Positions 53,907-63,107 of a stretch of 64,000 nucleotides of DNA are shown one piece after another (position 1 is the stretch's first letter; each line of letters begins with the position of its first letter). Location: assembly GCA_016780825.1 (NCBI GenBank), contig JADHLF010000005.1:29938-93937 (forward strand), written 5' to 3'. The notes under the pieces were generated by a model that saw only the letters and a program-made list of their open reading frames with translations, searched no databases and was not told where the DNA came from. The stretch comes from Planktomarina sp. (GTDB taxonomy: Bacteria > Pseudomonadota > Alphaproteobacteria > Rhodobacterales > Rhodobacteraceae). A program made the position numbers and the translations under genes.

Positions 53907-54473
53907 ATGCAATATCAAATTTCCGGAAAACAAATCGACATCGGCGCGGCACTTCAGACGCATGTGAAATCCGTGGTGGATGCCATCGCTTCAAAATATG
54001 CAGAGCGACCAACCGATGCTTCGGTAATATTCTCGCGCAGCTCGAATGAATTTGTCTGCGAGGTGAGTGTTCATTTGTCGACCGGGTTAACGGCCCAAGC
54101 CAAGGCGCATGATCATGAAATTTATGCCGCTTTTGACGCCGCTGCTGAAAAATTAGAGAAACAATTGCGCAGATATAAGCGCAGATTGAAAGATCACCAC
54201 AAAGAACGCGCGCAGCCCGTTGAATTCTCGGGAGCATCCTCGTATATCCTCGCCCAACAGGACGATTCGACCGATAACGAACCGGAGAGTTTGCAACCTT
54301 TGATTGTGGCGGAGATGGAGCAAAAAATCCAATCTCTGTCTGTAGGAGAGGCAGTGATGCAAATGGAACTCGCGGGGGCGCCGGTCCTTGTCTTTAAAAA
54401 TGAACGTCATAATGGAGTAAATGTTGTATACCGCCGTGACGATGGCAATATTGGATGGGTCGACCCGGCCTAA
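53907..54473 (+). CDS. hpf: Ribosome hibernation-promoting factor, long form
   Basis: 188-residue ribosome-associated protein. The N-terminal RaiA/HPF domain (QYQISGKQIDIGAALQTHV; CEVSVHLSTG; AFDAAAEKLEKQLRRYKRRLKDHH) binds the decoding centre. An acidic linker and the C-terminal dimerisation domain (QSLSVGEAVMQMELAGAPVLVF; VNVVYRRDDGNIGWVDP) make 100S ribosome dimers. The ATG at 53907 is preceded by GGAGACG and is preferred over an upstream ATG at 53883. It is followed 24 bp later by ptsN. Confidence 0.92.
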   Translation: MQYQISGKQIDIGAALQTHVKSVVDAIASKYAERPTDASVIFSRSSNEFVCEVSVHLSTGLTAQAKAHDHEIYAAFDAAAEKLEKQLRRYKRRLKDHHKERAQPVEFSGASSYILAQQDDSTDNEPESLQPLIVAEMEQKIQSLSVGEAVMQMELAGAPVLVFKNERHNGVNVVYRRDDGNIGWVDPA

Positions 54474-54497
54474 GCCAACATACAACTAGGATTGTAA

Positions 54498-54962
54498 ATG
54501 GATCTACTTGAAATCATTCATCCCGATGCTGTGCGCAGCGCGCAATCTGTGGGCAGCAAAAAACGCCTGTTCCAAGACCTGTCCGCTATGGCGGCGCAGG
54601 TCTATGGTATGGATTGTGATGGTGTGGTTGAAGCGCTCTTGGAGCGTGAAAACTTGGGTCCAACAGGTGTGGGGCGCGGTGTCGCCCTGCCCCATGCACG
54701 TCTTGAAAACCTCGATCGCATAGTGGGCTGTTTCATCAAACTTGAGCGTCCGATTGATTTTGATGCGGTTGATCGTCAGCCGGTTGATCTGGTGTTTGCA
54801 CTTTTTGCGCCGTTGAATAGCGGCGTCGAGCATCTGAAGGCATTGGCTCTTGTCTCGCGGACACTGCGCGATGCTGATGTGTGCATGAAACTGCGCAACA
54901 ATGAGAGCGCAAGTACCTTGCTCGCAATATTGCAGGAAGGCCCGAACTCAGTCGCGGCCTAA
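54498..54962 (+). CDS. ptsN: PTS IIA-like nitrogen regulatory protein PtsN
   Basis: 154-residue EIIA-Ntr. The phosphorylated His is in GVGRGVALPHARLENL (about residue 66). It passes phosphate from EI-Ntr and NPr and controls potassium and nitrogen functions. The hpf-ptsN order is a conserved pairing. It converges on the broken sulfotransferase gene, overlapping by 4 bp. Confidence 0.92.
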   Translation: MDLLEIIHPDAVRSAQSVGSKKRLFQDLSAMAAQVYGMDCDGVVEALLERENLGPTGVGRGVALPHARLENLDRIVGCFIKLERPIDFDAVDRQPVDLVFALFAPLNSGVEHLKALALVSRTLRDADVCMKLRNNESASTLLAILQEGPNSVAA

Positions 54963-56386
54963 AACTCTAACGGTTTAAATCCAAAATTGGTATAATCCGC
55001 AGCGTAGGCCTCGCGGGCTAAAGACTCGAGCTCCATATCGTAGATTTCCGAGAGCGCCGGGCCCTGCGGGCGCGGTGCGGGTGGCGGGGCCTGCCAGCTC
55101 AGCCCAGCATGATGGGCCAGCAGTTTCAAATCTTCCTCCAGAGTTTCTGCGCGCGCGATCATATGTGGCGCTGCAAATTTGCAAAAGCCCTAGATAATTT
55201 GCGATTGACTGGCCCAGGCCCCGTCAACCCGCAAGGCGGTTTGGCCGGCTAAGTTGAACTTCAGAAAATTTAGGAATTCGCCAAAGCATATGCGCATTTG
55301 CGCGGTTGAAAGCGGCGGATCATCTGGATGCTCGGGCAGGGCGAGATTATGCACCCGGCGCAGCCCTCGGCGCAATTCTGCATAGCGGTCGTCTTTAATC
55401 GGCAAGATATGTCGGCAAAATACCTCATAGGCGCGCGCAACAGGGTGGTGCACCACTGTGAAACTGCGATGATTAGGATGGGTGTTTTTCCAACGACGCA
55501 GGGGTCTTTGGCCAAAATTGCGCCGCAGCTCCTTTGGGTCTGTTTGATCCATTGCTGCCAGCCAGCTTTCGATTTGCAGGTCCGGCCAAGAGGAAATCGG
55601 CATGAATAGCAGCGGAGACTTTGGCGCAGCGACATACTGCGGGATGGCGGCGCCGCGCATGGGCTCAAAGTTGGGCGTCCGCGCCAAATCGAACCAATCG
55701 ATTGATGACACCGCCGCTTCAAGCTCCTCAAAATTGCTAACCTTTTCGGCGATCGGCCGAGGGTTTTGCCGTTTGAGCTTTTTCGAAAGGCGGTCCAATT
55801 GTGCGTGTGAGCCCAAAAAGCGCGCGATGCCATTCATGACATCCAAATCGACCAAATCTTCATAGCGGACATAAAATGCGGATTGGCCGCTGACGTGTAG
55901 GCTGCGCTGCACTTCAATCTGGAAATTCTGCATTTCGGTCAAGTAATCCTCGAATTGCTCCAAACTGAACTCGACCTGTGCTGTTTTGAGGAGCGTTGTA
56001 TTGGTGAGCTTCCATTGGCCCGTCGCCACAGCAATTTTCCAAGAGATAAAACTGTCGAGCGGATTGCGGGTAAGAATGATCTTGGCGCATTTTGGGTCAT
56101 TTAATATAACATCAAAGATGCGCGCATCATGGTTGTGAAAATAGCGAAAACCAGCAATTTTATCTTCACAATTTTTGATTTTTTCCAGCAAAGCAAAGGG
56201 ATTCTCGTTGCGCTGGGCTTCGGTTACACCCAAAAGAGAGTCGACTTCGGGATACCCTAGGAAGGATGGATTGAAGGCCTCGCCATGGCAGATGACATCC
56301 GCAAGCCCGTTAATATTATCTTCCAAAAAATTGGAACCGGTGCGCATTTCGGCGAAAATAACGAAATAATCAAACTGCTTTGTCAT
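54959..56386 (-). pseudogene. NodH-like sulfotransferase interrupted by an in-frame TAG
   Basis: The N-terminal 398 codons (56386 to 55190) give a sulfotransferase: VIFAEMRTGSNFLEDNI has the PAPS loop, and KIILTRNPLDSFISWKIA the 3'-phosphate motif. A TAG at 55190-55192 ends it after AWASQSQII. The same frame then stays open for 76 codons: GFCKFAAPHMIARAETLEED, then ALSEIYDMELESLAREAY and a final TNFGF, which is the usual C-terminal tail of this family. Total would be about 475 residues. CAG (Gln) to TAG by one transition would explain it. It is downstream of the GT14 gene by one base. Confidence 0.78.
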
Positions 56387-56387
56387 A

Positions 56388-58085
56388 TCAATTCACTATG
56401 TAGGGCCTTGGGCGCGCCTCGCGGGGCCTCGGCGCGCTGTCGTCCTCTTTGTAGTCTCCCACAGGCTTTTGGTAGAGACCTTGGTTTTTTAGCTGGTCTA
56501 AGAAGGCACCAAAACCGGTTAAATCCACAAGATTTGGCATTGAGCGCATCGATTGCCCTGCACCCGGTTGCACCAAATCAAGTGCCGCGCGCATATTGTC
56601 CACTCGGTCAGTGAGGAAATCGGCCAAGGTCCAAATTTTCACCTGTGCTTTTGACGTATTGTCTTCAAAGGCTTTGAGATGCAGGCGTTCAATTTTTTGC
56701 GTTTCGGAAATGTCCTCACGCATTTCTGAAAGATCTGCGCCAGAGTGGAAATATCTTAAAAGCCAAGCTCCAGAAATTGCCACGATGGTGGCGTGTGGAT
56801 CATTGATAAAGGAGAGATAGGCCTTGGGGGTGTCAAAGGGGCCATAGTGGAAGGATTGATGCATGCCACGGCTGTTCCACATCAAATTGCGCAAAAAGCA
56901 TCCGCAATTATAATCTCTGATTTGGGCGCTGTCCGTCATCGCGCCCTTGTAGACTGTGGCATTATTTGCAAATTCAACCCGGCTGGGTGCGAATAGGTGA
57001 CCATGGGCGGTGGTGTCCAGGGCTTGGCCAAGCCAGGGTTGAAATCCTTCAAACAGATCAGAAAAGCCGACAAACACCGCATAATGCCCCGCGGTCTGGC
57101 TTCTGACAGCTCTCGGAGATGGGTAGCGGCTTTGCATGGCCAACCCTTGCCGACCCTTTAAGCGTCTTTCGGAGGCCTTGGCCAAAAGGCGGTTGATTTT
57201 ATTTGGGCGGGGCTCCGAGGTGTTCGGCGGGTCATTGGATGGGCGCAAGAACGTATCAAAGAGCGTGTCTGCCCCGGGCCAAATTTTACGGGCCACAAAG
57301 CAATTCGAGCGTTGCAGCAGACGGAGATGGTCATCGTAAAAGACATGTGGCCGGCCGCGGTAGTCAAATTTTGTCAGCGTCAGCGAGCGACTTTCTAGGT
57401 GTCGCGCAAAGTGGCGCGACAGGGTTTGAAAATAGGTTTCATCCGGGATCCAGCTGCGACGAAAAAAGCGATCGGTCACTTTACGGTTTGGATTGTTCAG
57501 AATCTGGGTCAAAGTCTCACGGGTTAGACACCACCACTGCGACCCGATATGCGGCATCAGCCCGTTTGGCATTTTGCGCTTCACTTTCAGCCGGCGCTGA
57601 AGATTGACATAGGCATCAAACAGGAGACGATGCTTGCGCCAGGAGAAGGGAAACCTCAGGGTAAATCGCTCAATCTCCAGCCCATCAATAGCCCAGGTGG
57701 CCTCCGCTGTGGATACGCTTTCTATGAAATCTGTGTCGGGGTGCTGGTCTAAATAGGCAGTCAAATCTTTAACGGGTCGCAGCGGCATACAGGCGCCTGA
57801 CGCAAGATAGACATGACGTATGTTGGGATAACTCTCTAAAAGGATCTCGCTGGAGCTTAAAGTCGCGGCCACCAATCCCCACATGCCCCATTCGCAGCGA
57901 TGGCGGGTCGAGAATTTCACGTTGGGTTCATTCTTGAAAGCGGTGACAAAGGACTTGAACGGCCCATCTGGCACGGTGCGATCCACATGGATCACAACAG
58001 GGCAGCCACCCGCCACCCAATGCCGGGCAAGCTGTTCCGCACGGTGCAAATTCTCATGCACCAACATAATAACACCGACGGTCAC
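56388..58085 (-). CDS. GT14-type glycosyltransferase with long C-terminal extension
   Basis: 565-residue protein. Residues 1 to about 250 are a Core-2/I-branching (GT14) transferase: MTVGVIMLVHENLHRAEQL, HVYLASGACMPLRPVKDL, IGSQWWCLTRETL and SWIPDETYFQTL. The rest (from about residue 310, SRYPSPRAVRSQTAGHYAVFVGFSDLFEGFQ) matches a C-terminal domain typical of Rhodobacterales members (DUF5927/5928-like by my recollection). It probably adds a branching GlcNAc or xylose to a surface glycan. Its ATG overlaps the next gene upstream by 4 bp and it runs into the sulfotransferase gene. Confidence 0.82.
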   Translation of the reverse strand: MTVGVIMLVHENLHRAEQLARHWVAGGCPVVIHVDRTVPDGPFKSFVTAFKNEPNVKFSTRHRCEWGMWGLVAATLSSSEILLESYPNIRHVYLASGACMPLRPVKDLTAYLDQHPDTDFIESVSTAEATWAIDGLEIERFTLRFPFSWRKHRLLFDAYVNLQRRLKVKRKMPNGLMPHIGSQWWCLTRETLTQILNNPNRKVTDRFFRRSWIPDETYFQTLSRHFARHLESRSLTLTKFDYRGRPHVFYDDHLRLLQRSNCFVARKIWPGADTLFDTFLRPSNDPPNTSEPRPNKINRLLAKASERRLKGRQGLAMQSRYPSPRAVRSQTAGHYAVFVGFSDLFEGFQPWLGQALDTTAHGHLFAPSRVEFANNATVYKGAMTDSAQIRDYNCGCFLRNLMWNSRGMHQSFHYGPFDTPKAYLSFINDPHATIVAISGAWLLRYFHSGADLSEMREDISETQKIERLHLKAFEDNTSKAQVKIWTLADFLTDRVDNMRAALDLVQPGAGQSMRSMPNLVDLTGFGAFLDQLKNQGLYQKPVGDYKEDDSAPRPREARPRPYIVN

Positions 58086-59092
58086 GCCCAGCTCCCTTTA
58101 GACATTAAGCCCAAAACCTCCAGTTGTCGCCAATTGATGTATTCTTCGGACCAAGGGCACCATAAATGTTCTTTTGAATTCAATTTTTTGTTGTACCTTT
58201 GGTATTCACGCCCATCTGCATAATGTTGATTGCGGCGAAGTTCTTCATCGGCCTTATCGGATAATGTATTTAAAAATTTTGCGTGCAATAACATGCCGGA
58301 GGGTTTTTCTCCACCCGCGCTTTCGTAAACGCGGTTCAATCCTCGCGGTAAAATTAAATGGGTTGAGCTTACATAAACATAGGATTTATTCCATTTCACC
58401 AATGGCACCTTGTTGAGTGCCGGGGCCTGTCTTGGCGCGTCGGCAAAATGGATCCGCGCGCGTGGCCCGCCCTGAATCCAAAGATTGCCATAAAGCGGGT
58501 TTTTTTCGATTGTATAATTGCCACTGTCGAACCATTTGGCGATTTCAAACGGGTTTTGTCCCGATTTATAGTGAAATTTTTCAAGAGCGCCCTTCGGATA
58601 CATATCCAAGAGCATGGCAGAAAAAGATCTAATCTCACCCGTGTCCAGCCAATCTGTAAGGGCGCAGAGCGGACGGCTGTCGCAATATGGAAAGACTAAA
58701 AACTCATCTGGATCCACCACCAGGCTCCAATGGCCGTGAGCATATTTGCTTTGCAAAAAATTGAGCCAATCCACGTCAAAACGTGATTTGCGGTAGAGAC
58801 CCTTGGCGAGCCAGACTGATGTATCGGGTTGATCCGCCAAAAATTCACGCGTGCCGTCTTGGCTGCCATTGTCCACCATTAGGAAATGATCGATGCCAAG
58901 TTTACGATAATATTCGAAAAAATACGGCAGGCGCACCAGCTCATCCCGCAGGGTGCAAAATAAGAGTTGGGCGCCGGGGGTAATGGATTTCGTGCGGTTT
59001 TGAATCGGCCGCAATTCACGACTCTTGCGCAAGGCACGCAGGCGCAGGCGTTTTCGAATAAGCCGGAGGCGATATGATTCAGCCAGTCCCAA
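58082..59092 (-). CDS. Glycosyltransferase family 2-like protein, copy A
   Basis: 336-residue GT-A fold enzyme with an Arg-rich N-terminus (YRLRLIRKRLRLRALRKSRE). The acceptor-base loop is FLMVDNGSQDGTREFL and the metal-binding D-x-D is in LVVDPDEFLVFPY. A GGYW-type motif is seen as WIQGGPRARIHF. Related to the DUF4422/GT92-like bacterial proteins that build surface glycans. It is a close paralogue of the next gene (about half of residues visibly identical), indicating tandem duplication. It overlaps the GT14 gene by 4 bp. Confidence 0.82.
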   Translation of the reverse strand: MGLAESYRLRLIRKRLRLRALRKSRELRPIQNRTKSITPGAQLLFCTLRDELVRLPYFFEYYRKLGIDHFLMVDNGSQDGTREFLADQPDTSVWLAKGLYRKSRFDVDWLNFLQSKYAHGHWSLVVDPDEFLVFPYCDSRPLCALTDWLDTGEIRSFSAMLLDMYPKGALEKFHYKSGQNPFEIAKWFDSGNYTIEKNPLYGNLWIQGGPRARIHFADAPRQAPALNKVPLVKWNKSYVYVSSTHLILPRGLNRVYESAGGEKPSGMLLHAKFLNTLSDKADEELRRNQHYADGREYQRYNKKLNSKEHLWCPWSEEYINWRQLEVLGLMSKGSWA

Positions 59093-59219
59093 GAAAAGTT
59101 ACGATCCCAAAAGAAGTTGGTTCAATAAAAATACGGTTGTTCAATAAAGGCTTAGCTATCAACTAATTTTGCCGAGTTCTAGTGTCGATGCCCGCGCATG
59201 TGTCGTTATTCAATCGTGG

Positions 59220-60221
59220 TTAAATCCAGCCCCCCCGTGACATGAGGCCGCTTTTTTCCAGCTGTCGCCATCCGGTGAATTTTTGTGATTCAGGACACCA
59301 TAGGTTCGGATCGTTTACTAGAGATTTATAGTAGGTTTCATAAAGATGACTATTTTCAAAGTGTTGTTTTCGCTCTAAATCTTCTGCGGATTTTTGCACA
59401 GCCGAGGGTAAAAATTTCGTATGCAGCAAAATACCTGAGATTTTTTCACCACCGGTTGCATCATAGACTTCGTTAAGTCTGCGCGGCAGAAGCGAGTGTG
59501 TGGAGCTGACGTATGCAAACCTGCGGTTCCATTTTACCAACGGCGTTTTGTTTAATGTTGGCGCTTTGCGTGGTTCGTGATGGAAAAAACATCGGGCCCG
59601 CACTCCACCCTGAATCCATAGGTTATGAAGTTTTGATTGGCGCTTTATGGTGTAATTGCCGCCGTCAAACCAAGATAGTTCTTTAAAAGGATCCGCTCCG
59701 GGTGCCACATCGGACGCGCCGATCGGTCCCTTTGGATACATGTCTAACATGAGGGCACCGAAGGACACCTCTTCCTCAGCCTCTAACCAAGAGACCAAGG
59801 CGTGAAGGCTGCGCGTTTTATAGTAGGGGTAGATAAAAATTTCATCGGCATCCAATGTGAGACACCATTTTCCATGGCCATATTTAAACTGTAACCAGGC
59901 CAGCCAGTCAGCGCCGAAGCGCGAGAGCCGGTAGCTGTGCTGTGTTGTCCAAAGAGATACGTCCTCCTGATCGCGGAGATAGTCCGCGGTGCCGTCATTG
60001 CTGCCGTTATCAACGAACAGGAAATGCCCAACGCCGAGTTGGCGGTGGTGAGACAAGAAAAACGGCAAACGGTGCCTTTCGTTTCGCACCGTGGAAAAAC
60101 ATAAAATTGTGTAGGGCGTTATCTTACGGGTTCGGTCTGCCTCGCGGCACAGCTGCCGTCGCTTTCGCCAAGCGCGCAACAAATATCGGCGGCGACGCAA
60201 TCGCAATTTATATCGCTGCAA
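59220..60221 (-). CDS. Glycosyltransferase family 2-like protein, copy B
   Basis: 333-residue paralogue of copy A: KLRLRRRRYLLRAWRKRRQL Arg-rich start, FLFVDNGSNDGTADYL, LTLDADEIFIYPY and WIQGGVRARCFF. The same order of motifs and the shared ends (WRQLEKSGLMSRGGWI versus WRQLEVLGLMSKGSWA) show a common ancestor. A 127-bp AT-rich gap separates the two copies. It lies 47 bp downstream of the split galU and probably uses the UDP-sugar that GalU would supply. Confidence 0.82.
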   Translation of the reverse strand: MQRYKLRLRRRRYLLRAWRKRRQLCREADRTRKITPYTILCFSTVRNERHRLPFFLSHHRQLGVGHFLFVDNGSNDGTADYLRDQEDVSLWTTQHSYRLSRFGADWLAWLQFKYGHGKWCLTLDADEIFIYPYYKTRSLHALVSWLEAEEEVSFGALMLDMYPKGPIGASDVAPGADPFKELSWFDGGNYTIKRQSKLHNLWIQGGVRARCFFHHEPRKAPTLNKTPLVKWNRRFAYVSSTHSLLPRRLNEVYDATGGEKISGILLHTKFLPSAVQKSAEDLERKQHFENSHLYETYYKSLVNDPNLWCPESQKFTGWRQLEKSGLMSRGGWI

Positions 60222-60268
60222 AAGGTCATACGCAGTGTTAATTGATCTGCCTCTTTGTGGTGATTGAT

Positions 60269-61180
60269 CTAGGCACGCAATTTCAACGCACGCACTTTAG
60301 ATTGAGGGGATTTTAGGTCCGTGAGGAACTCTGAAAACTCATCGCGCAAATCTTCGCGCGCCAATCCAAAGGCGACAGTGGCTTGCAGAAATCCAGCCTT
60401 AGATCCGCAATCGAACCTTTGGCCAGAAAATTGATAGCCGTAAACATCACGGCCCTGATCGATTTCTCGAGCAATTGCATCCGTGAGCTGAATTTCAGAT
60501 CCAGCTCCACGTTTGAGCTTGGAGAGATTTTGCATGACCGATGGCGTTAAGATATAGCGCCCGATGACAGCGAGATTGGATGGCTCCTGCCCCAACGGGG
60601 GTTTTTCGACCATGCCCTTGATCGACACGAGCGGACCTTGTTCTTTTTCGATTTCGAGCATTCCGTAGGAGGATGCATCTTTGGTGGCGACTTGCATGGC
60701 TGCAACCATTCATCCGCCGGTCTGGGCATAGGCTTCAATCATTTGTTGCAAACAGGGCGTTTTCGCAGAGATCACGTCATCGGGTAGTAAAACTGCAAAG
60801 GGTTCATCGCCAATCAACCGCCGGGCACACCAGACCGCATGACCCAGACCCATAGCTTGATGCTGGCGAATATAAGCGATTGCGCCGCTTTCCATATTGG
60901 TAGCTTTTAGTTCAGACAAAAGATCTGTTTTGCCCTTCTTGCGCAGGGATCGCTCAAGCTCTGGGGCCTCATCAAAATAATCTTCCAAAGCGCCTTTGCC
61001 GCGTGAGGTCACAAAGATGAACTCTTTGATCCCGGCCGCTCGGGCTTCATCAATGGCATATTGCACAAGTGGCCGATCCACCAATGTCATAATTTCTTTT
61101 GGTATGGACTTTGTGGCAGGCAAAAACCGCGTGCCTTGACCGGCGACTGGGAAAATAGCTTTGGTAACTTTTTGTTTCAT
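60269..61180 (-). pseudogene. galU: UTP-glucose-1-phosphate uridylyltransferase, split by in-frame TGA
   Basis: The whole family-length frame (303 codons) is present but broken once. The first part (61180 to 60710, 156 codons) holds the active site, AIFPVAGQGTRFLPATKSIP with the nucleotide loop and PKE, and the VLLPDD motif, and ends MIEAYAQTGG-TGA. The next codon is ATG and the second part (60709 to 60269) continues MVAAMQVATKDASSYGMLEI with VEKP and GSEIQLTDAI. In relatives the stop position is Asn (G-G-N-M-V-A). The TGAATG junction could allow reinitiation and two half-proteins; otherwise UDP-glucose synthesis from this gene is lost. Confidence 0.8.
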
Positions 61181-61371
61181 GTTATTCTTTTTCTATATTA
61201 ATTTTCAGAGACTCGCCACTAAAGATTTCGGCTAAGATGTAAAATCATCTGTTAAAACTATATATAAATGTTTGTGGACTGTCTTGCTTAATGTAGGGTT
61301 AATATCCTTAAGGACTATGGTGTTTAGCCTTTTGAGTTCAGCAGTTTATACCTGCGATCTTTAATGTATGC
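61181..61371 (-). promoter_or_regulatory. galU upstream region
   Basis: 191 bp of AT-rich DNA between cysQ and galU on the same strand, with no gene. It contains one full CtrA-type motif (listed separately) and no clear terminator for cysQ. A promoter for the leftward glycan operon is expected here. Confidence 0.45.
61288..61302. promoter_or_regulatory. CtrA-like binding site
   Basis: TTAA-TGTAGGG-TTAA has the exact TTAA-N7-TTAA spacing of the alphaproteobacterial cell-cycle regulator CtrA; the reverse strand reads TTAACC, the preferred half-site. It sits 108 bp upstream of galU. Chance matches are not rare in AT-rich DNA, so this is a prediction. Confidence 0.4.
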
Positions 61372-62169
61372 TCATGGCTTATGTAAAGTTACTCCTTTGG
61401 CATAGGCAATAAAATGGGGATTTTCATATCGTGGCTTGCCGTAGGTCAAAGGCGCCAGATCGTCAAACCGCACAACAGCGCCGCCGGCCCCATTCAAAAC
61501 AGCATGACCGGCCGCTGTGTCCCATTCCATCGTGCGGCCGGCGCGCGGGTAGAGGTGAGCTTCGCCGGTTGCGATCAGGCAAAATTTGAGTGACGAGCCT
61601 GCGCTCATCAGATCGGATACTTTATATTTTGCGATATAGGCATCTGTTGTTTCGTCTCGATGTGATTTTGAGGCGACAAGGCGTAAACCTTCCGGATTTG
61701 GAACAGCGACTGAAATATATTGACACGCGCCGACTTGCTCCATCTCGAATGAACCAGTTTCCTCCAGTGATTGCCCCTGAGCGTCAGTATAAAACAACCT
61801 TTGTTTTGCCGGAGCATAAACGATGCCCCGGATTGGGACACCGTTGACCACATAGGCAATATTCACTGTGAAATCTCCGCGGCGTTGGACGAACTCCTTT
61901 GTGCCATCCAGTGGATCGACGATTAGAAATTCCGTGCTTTCCTGCGCGTGGCTCTCCTCCTGTTCTTCGGTTATTAAGGTGACATCTGGAAAGGCCGCCT
62001 GCAAACCCGCAGAAATAATCGCATCTGCAGCTTCATCGGCGGCGGTCACCGGGCTTGCATCAGATTTGGTTTTGACCTCGAAATCTGGACCATTATAGAT
62101 CTCCATAATGGCTTCCCCCGCCTCAAGAGCGAGCCTTCGCATGACCATTTGTAATGTAGTAAAGTCCAA
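61372..62169 (-). CDS. cysQ: 3'(2'),5'-bisphosphate nucleotidase CysQ
   Basis: 265-residue lithium-sensitive phosphatase that removes PAP, the by-product of PAPS-using enzymes. Metal-ligand motifs are VTAADEAADAII, LITEEQEE, FLIVDPLDGTKEFV and EWDTAAGHAVL. Its presence beside a sulfotransferase locus is meaningful because PAP inhibits sulfotransferases; it also serves sulfate assimilation. It is divergent from the ABC permease gene. Confidence 0.92.
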   Translation of the reverse strand: MDFTTLQMVMRRLALEAGEAIMEIYNGPDFEVKTKSDASPVTAADEAADAIISAGLQAAFPDVTLITEEQEESHAQESTEFLIVDPLDGTKEFVQRRGDFTVNIAYVVNGVPIRGIVYAPAKQRLFYTDAQGQSLEETGSFEMEQVGACQYISVAVPNPEGLRLVASKSHRDETTDAYIAKYKVSDLMSAGSSLKFCLIATGEAHLYPRAGRTMEWDTAAGHAVLNGAGGAVVRFDDLAPLTYGKPRYENPHFIAYAKGVTLHKP

Positions 62170-62279
62170 ACCCTGAATCTTCCTTGCAGGTATATTGATA
62201 AATTCATTTTTTCTTTTAACTTATAACCCACAATTCAAAGTTGCAATTTGTCTCTTGTTTATTTTTTGAAAAATTAAAA

Positions 62280-63107
62280 ATGTTTGCTAAACCTCGCCAT
62301 ACGCGCTCCGGCATTTCAGGCACCCTTGCCTTTCTCGAACAGGTCTATTTTGGAGCCGTTCGTGGCATGCGCAAATCCAGTGGGCGGAACGCCGTGCTCG
62401 GGCTGATTGGCTCGATGATGCAGACGGTCATTTTTATTATGGCCTTCTATTTTATGTTTCAGCTGATAGGGGTGCGATCGTCGTCGATCAAGGGCGATTA
62501 CATGCTCTATATTATCTCCGGCATTGCCATGTTTATGACACATAATAAAGCTGTGCAGGCGGTCGCTGGATCGGAAGGGCCGACCTCTGACATGATGCAG
62601 CATGCGCCGATGAATACTATGATCGCCGTATGCTCGGCAGCGCTGCAAAGCCTCTATCAACAAACAATTACAATCGGGGCAATCCTGCTTATTTACCACC
62701 TTGGCGTCAATCCTGTGGACATTTTTGACCCGATTGGCCTGGCTGGTCTGTTCTTGCTGAGCTGGTTTACCGGCGTCGCCATTGGCATGGTTTTTTTAGC
62801 CTTAATTCCGTGGCACCCCCCATTGGTCAAAATTCTTTTGATGGTCTACCGTCGGGTGAATATGTTGGCATCAGGCAAAATGTTCGTTGCCAATACATTG
62901 CCATCCTCCATGGTGGTCATGTTCGATTGGAATCCTTTGTTTCACTGTGTGGACCAAGCACGCGGTGCGATGTTTATCAATTATTCGCCCATGCACTCCA
63001 ATTTGTCCTACCCATTGAAGGTTGCTTTGGTGGCTGTTGTCCTTGGGCTTATGGGAGAATTTTTCACCCGAAAACGGGCTTCTAAGAGCTGGGGAGCGAC
63101 CCGATAA
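62280..63107 (+). CDS. ABC-2 type polysaccharide export permease (KpsM/Wzm-like)
   Basis: 275-residue integral membrane protein with about six hydrophobic helices (for example LIGSMMQTVIFIMAFYFMFQL; VALVAVVLGLMGEFF). The order of helices and the RGAMFINYSPMHSNLSYP loop fit ABC-2 capsule or O-antigen exporters. No ATPase partner lies next to it in the window. The ATG at 62280 has no clear Shine-Dalgarno; an upstream in-frame ATG at 62241 would add 13 residues. Its stop lies within an 18-bp direct repeat shared with the end of alkB. Confidence 0.77.
   Translation: MFAKPRHTRSGISGTLAFLEQVYFGAVRGMRKSSGRNAVLGLIGSMMQTVIFIMAFYFMFQLIGVRSSSIKGDYMLYIISGIAMFMTHNKAVQAVAGSEGPTSDMMQHAPMNTMIAVCSAALQSLYQQTITIGAILLIYHLGVNPVDIFDPIGLAGLFLLSWFTGVAIGMVFLALIPWHPPLVKILLMVYRRVNMLASGKMFVANTLPSSMVVMFDWNPLFHCVDQARGAMFINYSPMHSNLSYPLKVALVAVVLGLMGEFFTRKRASKSWGATR

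Noticed and set aside
55163..55189. Separate small gene for the 67-residue tail at 54959-55162
   Set aside because: It is in the same frame as the sulfotransferase and matches that family's C-terminus, so it is the tail of a broken gene, not a new one.
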